Source of the DNA: Saprospiraceae bacterium | Lineage (GTDB): Bacteria; Bacteroidota; Bacteroidia; Chitinophagales; Saprospiraceae | Length of the DNA stretch: 39,533 bases | Direction of reading: 5' to 3' | Assembly: GCA_019694295.1 (NCBI GenBank) | Contig: JAIBCG010000025.1 | Span: forward strand, 1 to 39,533 | In this document: piece by piece, positions 34,473 through 39,533 of the stretch | How the letters are laid out: every line of letters starts with the position of its first letter | Position numbering within the stretch: position 1 is the stretch's first letter | The notes under the pieces: model-generated | Database searches by the model: none | What the model saw: the letters and a program-made list of their open reading frames with translations, nothing else | What the model was told of the DNA's origin: nothing | Made by a program: the position numbers and the translations under genes

Positions 34473-34480
34473 TATCTTTG
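34473..34480 (+). promoter_or_regulatory. -7 promoter element for lepB
   Basis: TATCTTTG matches TAnnTTTG exactly and ends 22 bases before the lepB ATG at 34503. Confidence 0.6.
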
Positions 34481-34502
34481 CACAAATTTTTAAAAAAATA
34501 CA

Positions 34503-36074
34503 ATGGTTGTACTTATTTTTCTGATAGTAACTTACCTGCTTTTCTGTTTTACACTCAAACCGCTTTTCGAAAAAGCCGGAATAGAAGGGAATAAAGCATG
34601 GATTCCCTGGGTCAATTTTAAGGAGGCCTTTAAAATGGTAGGTGACAAACCGAACCGTGTATGGTGGCTACTTTTTCCCATTTATAATCTTTTTGTTTAT
34701 ATTGGGCTTTGTATTGACATAGTCAGGTCGTTCGGAAGATACAGTTTCGCCGATTCAGCACAAGCCTTTATTTATGCCCCATTTATATTTTTTAATATTG
34801 GCAAGGACCCAAAAAGTAAATATGTAGGACCAACATTGAAGCTCGAGAAAGAATACCACGATAGAATAACAGAAGCGCAGCGCAAAAATGATCTGGTCAC
34901 ACTCAAACGATTGGATGCTGCTAATCCTTACAAAAAAGGGATGCTTCGTGAATGGACAGAAGCCGCAGTTTTTGCCATTTTCGCTGCTGCATTCATCAGG
35001 ATGTTTTTGATTGAAGCTTACCAGATACCGACTTCTTCTATGGAAGGAAGCCTGCTGGTAGGTGATTATCTGTTTGTGAGCAAAGCCAATTATGGTATTC
35101 GTACACCCGAGACGGTAGCTATGGTGCCACTGGTACACAACAGAATGCCATTCTTCGATGGAGAATCTTATTTCAAATGGCCTAAATTACCTTATTTCCG
35201 CTTGCCGGCACTTGAAAAAATAAAAAGAAATGATCCGGTGGTATTTAATTATCCGGAAGGAGACAGTGTTTACTTCGACCCACAACGAACCTGGACAATA
35301 TACGATGTAAGACGTGATCCGGCCAAGGCACAGTTTACCGTAAACAAACCACTTACAGTCAGACCGGTGGACAAGGAAGATCATTACATTAAACGATGTG
35401 TTGCCATAGCAGGCGATACTTTCGAAATCCGTAACCGCGAAGTATTTATAAATGGAAAAGCTACGGTAGCTCCACGCTTTGTGCAGTTTACTTACATCGT
35501 ATCCAATCCTGATGGGGCTGTCAATATGTCTTCATTTGATGATTGGGGCATTTCGCCTGAAGATGTGCTCGATGTACAAGGCAATAATATGGCACTCATC
35601 CTCAATAACGAACAAATAGAAAAACTAAAGTCACAGAATCCGAATATCAGGATAGAACCATACAAGATACCCGATCGACCGCTTTTCCCGTATGATACAG
35701 CACATTTCAAGGGATTTTCGGTTGACAATTACGGACCGCTCTGGATACCGAAAAAAGGCGCTACACTAAAGATAAGCCAAGACAATATAGCCGCTTACCG
35801 CCGTGTCATTTCGGTATATGAAGGAAATAAACTTGAAGAAAAGGCCGGTAAAATATTTATCAATGGCAAGGAAGCCTCCGAATATACATTCAAGTATGAT
35901 TATTATTGGATGATGGGAGATAACCGACACAACAGTGAAGATAGCCGCTATTGGGGTTTTGTACCGGAGACGCATATCGTTGGTAAGCCATTGTTCATCT
36001 GGTTTTCGACTAAGTATGCCGATATGAAGAAAGGTATAAGATGGAATCGGATTTTTACATCAGCCAATAAATAA
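34503..36074 (+). CDS. lepB: Signal peptidase I, long Bacteroidota form
   Basis: At 523 residues this S26 peptidase is far longer than the E. coli enzyme (324). Residues 1-105 form an N-terminal membrane domain (several helices, with GNKAWIPWVNFKEAFKMVGD between) of the DUF5684 type. The peptidase follows: a membrane helix at about 152-170, then IPTSSMEGSL with catalytic Ser179, DHYIKRCVAIAGD with the general base Lys297, and the late box GDNRHNSEDSRYWGFVP. The region between boxes is expanded by about 150 residues. It removes signal peptides from Sec-exported proteins, of which this window has many. A terminator shared with the CBS gene follows. Confidence 0.94.
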   Translation: MVVLIFLIVTYLLFCFTLKPLFEKAGIEGNKAWIPWVNFKEAFKMVGDKPNRVWWLLFPIYNLFVYIGLCIDIVRSFGRYSFADSAQAFIYAPFIFFNIGKDPKSKYVGPTLKLEKEYHDRITEAQRKNDLVTLKRLDAANPYKKGMLREWTEAAVFAIFAAAFIRMFLIEAYQIPTSSMEGSLLVGDYLFVSKANYGIRTPETVAMVPLVHNRMPFFDGESYFKWPKLPYFRLPALEKIKRNDPVVFNYPEGDSVYFDPQRTWTIYDVRRDPAKAQFTVNKPLTVRPVDKEDHYIKRCVAIAGDTFEIRNREVFINGKATVAPRFVQFTYIVSNPDGAVNMSSFDDWGISPEDVLDVQGNNMALILNNEQIEKLKSQNPNIRIEPYKIPDRPLFPYDTAHFKGFSVDNYGPLWIPKKGATLKISQDNIAAYRRVISVYEGNKLEEKAGKIFINGKEASEYTFKYDYYWMMGDNRHNSEDSRYWGFVPETHIVGKPLFIWFSTKYADMKKGIRWNRIFTSANK

Positions 36075-36115
36075 AGCTGAGCTGTAATGAAGTAAAAATA
36101 GAAATTGATAAAATG

Positions 36116-36147
36116 AAAAAGCCACGATGTCAGAATCGTGGCTTTTT
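36116..36147. terminator. Bidirectional intrinsic terminator
   Basis: AAAAAGCCACGAT (36116-36128) and ATCGTGGCTTTTT (36135-36147) form a perfect 13-bp stem with a six-base loop. It serves lepB on the plus strand and the convergent CBS-domain gene on the minus strand. Confidence 0.92.
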
Positions 36148-36172
36148 TGAATCTAGGAATACTACACCGGTC

Positions 36173-36577
36173 TTACCATGGGTTATTCGGGTATTCTTTT
36201 CTGAATACATAGTTAAGGACATCAAAAGTAGTTAGAAAACCAAGCAACTCACGGTCTTCGTTTACTACTGGTAACCCATGAAACCTGTTTTCGAGGAAAA
36301 TTTCTGCCGCCGTACCAATTTTAGCATCCGTTTCTACGGTTGCTACTTTTTTAGTCATGTAATCACCAACTTTTGCATCGCCATAATTTTCCTTGCAAAG
36401 GTTGCTCTTCAGCAAATCATGTGTTGTAATCAAGCCTACAAGTTTGACACCATCCACTACCGGTACGTGGTGTATTCTGTGCTCTCTGAACAGCGAATGA
36501 ATCTTCTCAAGAGAATCTTCAGCTGTTGCTGTGTAGAGATTTGTCTTCATGATCTTTGAAACAGGTTCGTTCAACAT
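36173..36577 (-). CDS. CBS-domain-pair protein
   Basis: The 134-residue protein is a single Bateman module: two CBS repeats, the first with LFREHRIHHVPVVDGVKLVGLITTHDLL and the second with FLENRFHGLPVVNEDRELLGFLTTFDVL. CBS pairs bind adenine nucleotides and regulate other proteins. With no attached effector domain, the partner is unknown. A near match to the -7 element (minus-strand AACTTTTG, 36612-36619) lies 34 bases upstream. It converges on lepB through a shared terminator. Confidence 0.9.
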   Translation of the reverse strand: MLNEPVSKIMKTNLYTATAEDSLEKIHSLFREHRIHHVPVVDGVKLVGLITTHDLLKSNLCKENYGDAKVGDYMTKKVATVETDAKIGTAAEIFLENRFHGLPVVNEDRELLGFLTTFDVLNYVFRKEYPNNPW

Positions 36578-36690
36578 AGTGTGTCAGTTTTTAAAATTTA
36601 GGTCTAAGATACAAAAGTTTTTGTTAAAAACATAATGAATTTCATAATATTTGACAAAAATATGCAATTTTGAATCATAAATATCAGCTT

Positions 36691-37308
36691 ATGAATATAT
36701 TTCTGAGGTTTTTTTTCTTTCCTGTATTAATTGTAAGTTTCGTACAAGTGTCATCTATTGCCCAATCGACTTATTTTGATGAAATAATGGCCTACCGTAA
36801 TACTTACATCAACAATTTTCTCACCGAGAAAGATTCGCCTCTCGACTCTTCAGGTGTAAAATTATTAGACTTTTTTGAGCCCGATAGCACTTATCGTGTC
36901 ATTGCTAAAGTTAAGATGCGAAAACGCCAGAAAGTCTTCGATATGGCTACCAGTGACGGTACTTCAAAAACATTCAGGGAATATGCCCGGTTGCACTTTG
37001 TTGTCAATAATACAAAAGTTATATTACCTGTTTATCAATACCTTGGCAGAAATATGAGCGTATTGCACCCCGAACACCTTTTTCTTCCATTTACCGATTA
37101 TACCAATGGCGAAGAAACTTATGGAGGTGGCAGATATATCGATCTGACTATTAAAGATATACACAATGGTATGGTGACAATAGATTTCAACAAATCTTAC
37201 AATCCTTACTGCACCTACAAAGAAGGTTATCGGTGTCCGGTACCACCAAAAGCCAATGCCATCAAAACCGAAATAAAAGCAGGCGAAAAAGCATACAAAC
37301 ACGAATGA
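36691..37308 (+). CDS. DUF1684 exported protein
   Basis: The 205-residue product has a signal peptide ending near SSIAQ and a DUF1684 domain. The family's best-kept stretch is visible: LFLPFTDYTNGEETYGGGRYIDL, then TIDFNKSYNPYCTYKEGYRCPVPP and NAIKTEIKAGEKAY. The function of the family is not established. A TTG at 36670 is in frame, but it falls on the near -7 match CAATTTTG (36665-36672), so ATG 36691 is used. The next gene starts with a GTG two bases after this stop, so the genes are probably coupled. Confidence 0.87.
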   Translation: MNIFLRFFFFPVLIVSFVQVSSIAQSTYFDEIMAYRNTYINNFLTEKDSPLDSSGVKLLDFFEPDSTYRVIAKVKMRKRQKVFDMATSDGTSKTFREYARLHFVVNNTKVILPVYQYLGRNMSVLHPEHLFLPFTDYTNGEETYGGGRYIDLTIKDIHNGMVTIDFNKSYNPYCTYKEGYRCPVPPKANAIKTEIKAGEKAYKHE

Positions 37309-37309
37309 A

Positions 37310-38122
37310 GTGATACAAAAATACTCCGATAGCTTTTTTATTGACCAAATGGGCGGGCAAATCTCACTTGGTAATCCACCTAAAAGAATCATATCTCTGG
37401 TTCCATCTCAGACGGAGCTCTTATATGAGTTAGGTGCTGCAGATCTGCTGGTCGGGCGTACTAAGTTTTGCGTCCATCCAAAGCCGGATGTGCTGAAACT
37501 ACCCGTAGTAGGTGGCACCAAAACACCCGATCTGCAACGCATCATTAAGCTTAATCCGGATCTTATAATTGGTAATAAAGAGGAAAACGAACAAATTTCG
37601 ATCGAAGAAATAAAAAGACATTTTCCGGTTTGGATGAGTGACATCGAAAATTTTAACCAGAGTATTGACATGATAATGATGCTAGGAAGCTTGCTTGTAT
37701 GTGAAGAAAATGTATCTACACTTGTAGAACAAATATTGGTAGCCAAGGACGAACTTCAAACATTTGTCGGTGCAAAATTCGGCAATCATAAGCCGGAAGT
37801 TATCTATATGATATGGAAAAATCCTTATATGGCTGCCGGTACCAATACATTTATAAATGAAATGCTTGGTTTTTGTGGTTTGAAAAATCTTGCAGGTGGA
37901 CGTTATCCGGAATTTTCAAATGAACAACTATACGCACTTAATCCTGAATTGATCTTTCTATCTTCAGAACCATATCCTTTTAAGAATAAACACGTTTCAG
38001 AAATAAAAGAAATATGCCCAGATGCTAGAATCGTGCTAGTCGATGGAGAAATGTTTTCATGGTATGGCAGCAGGATGAAGGCAGCATTTCCTTATTTTAA
38101 ACAGTTATTACAAACATTATGA
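37310..38122 (+). CDS. Helical-backbone metal receptor / BtuF-like binding protein without signal peptide
   Basis: The 270-residue protein has the class III periplasmic-binding-protein pattern: PKRIISLVPSQTELLYELGA, VGRTKFCVHP, VVGGTKTPDLQRIIKLNPDLIIGNKEEN, then the long linking helix and a second lobe (IYMIWKNPYMAAGTNTFINEMLGFCG, LYALNPELIFLSSEPYPF). Relatives bind cobalamin or siderophore-type ligands for ABC import. No signal peptide or lipobox is visible at the GTG start at 37310 or at the next Met, so it seems cytoplasmic. No permease or ATPase gene is adjacent. The start follows the DUF1684 stop by one base, and the stop overlaps the protease start (ATGA). Confidence 0.85.
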   Translation: MIQKYSDSFFIDQMGGQISLGNPPKRIISLVPSQTELLYELGAADLLVGRTKFCVHPKPDVLKLPVVGGTKTPDLQRIIKLNPDLIIGNKEENEQISIEEIKRHFPVWMSDIENFNQSIDMIMMLGSLLVCEENVSTLVEQILVAKDELQTFVGAKFGNHKPEVIYMIWKNPYMAAGTNTFINEMLGFCGLKNLAGGRYPEFSNEQLYALNPELIFLSSEPYPFKNKHVSEIKEICPDARIVLVDGEMFSWYGSRMKAAFPYFKQLLQTL

Positions 38123-39533
38123 AGCATCCACTTATATTTTTTCTGCTTTACAGTTTATTTAATCTTACAAGCACATTTGGCCAATCTGGTTTTATTGTGC
38201 AATATGAAGAAGGCTTTAGATCTTTAGAAAATGCTGTCCGTCAGGATGGTACCTTTTATGTGGCAGACCATATTCCTTTTACAGATATTTTTCTGTTAAA
38301 ATCAGTGGGTGACAGAAGTAGCAACAAATCAGATTTACTCAAGCTTAATATACCATTCCGGTCGGTTTCTGTTTGCAGACAAGTAAAGCCGAGAACCATT
38401 ACTCCCGATGACCCATACTATAAAGACCAGTGGCAATACGATATACTACATGCCGGTGAGGCTTGGGAATTTGGTACAGGAGGTACTACATGTGCCGGCG
38501 ATACCATCGTTATGGCAGTACTCGACGAAGGCTACGAACTCAGCCATGATGATTTAAAGTCCAATATATGGATAAACCACGGCGAAATACCTAATGACGG
38601 AATAGACAACGATAACAATGGATACATAGACGATGTACAAGGCCTCAATACAGGTACGAATACTGACAAGCATGATCACTCTTCACATGGATTGAAGGTG
38701 GCCGGCATCATGGGAGCTCGAGCTAATAACCAAAAAGGTGTAGCCGGTGTCAACTGGACAAGCAAGATTATGTATGTTTCGTACATAGCCGATGATTTTT
38801 ATATTCTCAAGGGTTTGCATTACATTTTAACACAAAGGAGAAAATACAATGAATCCAATGGTAAGGAAGGTGCTTTTGTGGTTTCGGTCAATAATTCATT
38901 CGGTATTCCAAACCTTTTTCCTGAAGACGGGCTCGAACTGTGGTGTAATATGTACGATTCACTTGGCATGGCGGGTATAATAAGCGTGGGTTCTACTACC
39001 AACAGCAAAACAGATGTGGATGTAGCTGGCGATATTCCGAGTACTTGCCCAAGCCAATACCTTATTATTGTTACCAACACAGACAAAAATGACAAGAAGG
39101 TAAACAATGCAGGTTATGGTTCAAAATCGGTAGATATAGGTGCGCCGGGTGAAGGGGTGTTTACGGTAGGGCTCAATAATGCATATACTACATTTACTGG
39201 CACATCGGCGTCTGCACCACATGTCACGGGTGCAGTAGGATTGCTCTACAACATTAATTGTTGTGAACTAGCCAATATGGCAATATCCGAACCAGCCAAG
39301 GCTGCCCTCAGGGTAAAGGATGATATTTTGAAAGGAGCAACGCCCCTCACATCACTAAACAACATTACTACCAATGGAGGTAGGCTCGACTTGTATGGTG
39401 CTGCAACAGCCTTAACAAGTACGTGCGGCAATGCTTTAGGGACAGATAAGATTAATGATATTCAACTTCTTAATCTTGGTGATAGAATTAAGGTTCAATT
39501 TACCGGTTCTGCTTACAAGACATTTCAATATTC
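38119..39533 (+). CDS. S8 (subtilisin-like) serine protease, 3' end beyond the window
   Basis: An open frame starts at ATG 38119 and continues through the right edge for at least 471 codons. It begins with a signal peptide (to about STFGQ), then a prodomain-like segment, then the S8 catalytic domain. The Asp is Asp136 in MAVLDEGYELSHDD (DEG in place of the usual DTG/DSG), His190 is in SSHGLKVAGIMGA, Asn295 is the likely oxyanion residue, and Ser363 is in GTSASAPHV. A DNDNNGYIDD segment probably binds Ca2+. Bacteroidota proteases of this type often end in a type IX secretion domain, which would lie outside the window. The start overlaps the preceding stop as ATGA. Confidence 0.9.
   Translation, partial: MKHPLIFFLLYSLFNLTSTFGQSGFIVQYEEGFRSLENAVRQDGTFYVADHIPFTDIFLLKSVGDRSSNKSDLLKLNIPFRSVSVCRQVKPRTITPDDPYYKDQWQYDILHAGEAWEFGTGGTTCAGDTIVMAVLDEGYELSHDDLKSNIWINHGEIPNDGIDNDNNGYIDDVQGLNTGTNTDKHDHSSHGLKVAGIMGARANNQKGVAGVNWTSKIMYVSYIADDFYILKGLHYILTQRRKYNESNGKEGAFVVSVNNSFGIPNLFPEDGLELWCNMYDSLGMAGIISVGSTTNSKTDVDVAGDIPSTCPSQYLIIVTNTDKNDKKVNNAGYGSKSVDIGAPGEGVFTVGLNNAYTTFTGTSASAPHVTGAVGLLYNINCCELANMAISEPAKAALRVKDDILKGATPLTSLNNITTNGGRLDLYGAATALTSTCGNALGTDKINDIQLLNLGDRIKVQFTGSAYKTFQY

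Noticed and set aside
1..39533. Search by eye for tRNA, rRNA and riboswitches.
   Set aside because: No cloverleaf with a TTCGA-type arm, no rRNA stretch and no recognisable riboswitch core was found; a covariance-model scan would be needed to exclude small RNAs.

Overview
The window comes from a low-GC member of the Bacteroidota, most likely from the Saprospiria/Chitinophagia side of the phylum. I infer this from gene content and signals, not from a marker-gene comparison. The signs are a glycoside hydrolase with a type IX secretion C-terminal domain, a TonB-dependent receptor with a carboxypeptidase-regulatory-like N-terminus, the very long Bacteroidota form of signal peptidase I, SecDF with the N-terminus MQGKGIIKFF, many Cys-lipoproteins, no Shine-Dalgarno sequences, and at least eleven exact copies of the Bacteroidota -7 promoter element TAnnTTTG. 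No rRNA, tRNA, CRISPR array, phage or complete insertion sequence was seen. Most of the window is ordinary chromosomal housekeeping and envelope biology.

Layout. 1-1580 (minus): the N-terminus of secDF, then a NUDIX hydrolase and cutC joined by an ATGA overlap. 1606-6358 (plus): pyrE, an M42 aminopeptidase, an orphan HsdR-N nuclease-like protein, and the two-gene threonine-to-glycine pathway (SDR-type threonine dehydrogenase and kbl). 6467-8584: a secreted GH9 cellulase-like enzyme. 8801-15990: a run of six plus-strand genes with short gaps: a sodium:solute symporter, an unusual KASIII-like protein, an acyl-CoA synthetase, a Cys-rich lipoprotein, an outer-membrane barrel and an exported alpha/beta hydrolase. 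16081-17407 (minus): two paralogous cytochrome-c-like lipoproteins separated by about 640 bases without a gene. 17670-18113: a lipocalin-like lipoprotein. 18188-25372 (minus): acyl-CoA dehydrogenase, RarA, M1 aminopeptidase, prolyl oligopeptidase and a WbqC-like protein. 25432-28874: small membrane proteins, DUF1003, a GtrA/GT39 pair and DUF1569. 28897-32873 (minus): TonB-dependent receptor, ribulose-phosphate epimerase and a PolB-type 3'-5' exonuclease. 32976-36577: a coiled-coil membrane protein, DUF1573, signal peptidase I and a CBS-domain protein. 36691-39533: DUF1684, a metal/cobalamin-binding-protein-like protein and an S8 protease cut by the window end.

The best candidate for something unusual is the 8801-15990 cluster. 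Its KASIII-like protein keeps the active-site Cys but has Thr and Tyr where the catalytic His and Asn should be, so it is unlikely to be a normal FabH. It sits directly between a transporter and an acyl-CoA ligase. A second point of interest is the gap between the twin cytochrome-like lipoproteins. It holds an island of about 240 bases with roughly twice the GC content of the adjoining sequence and a 15-bp hairpin, and could be an RNA gene or a remnant of something lost.
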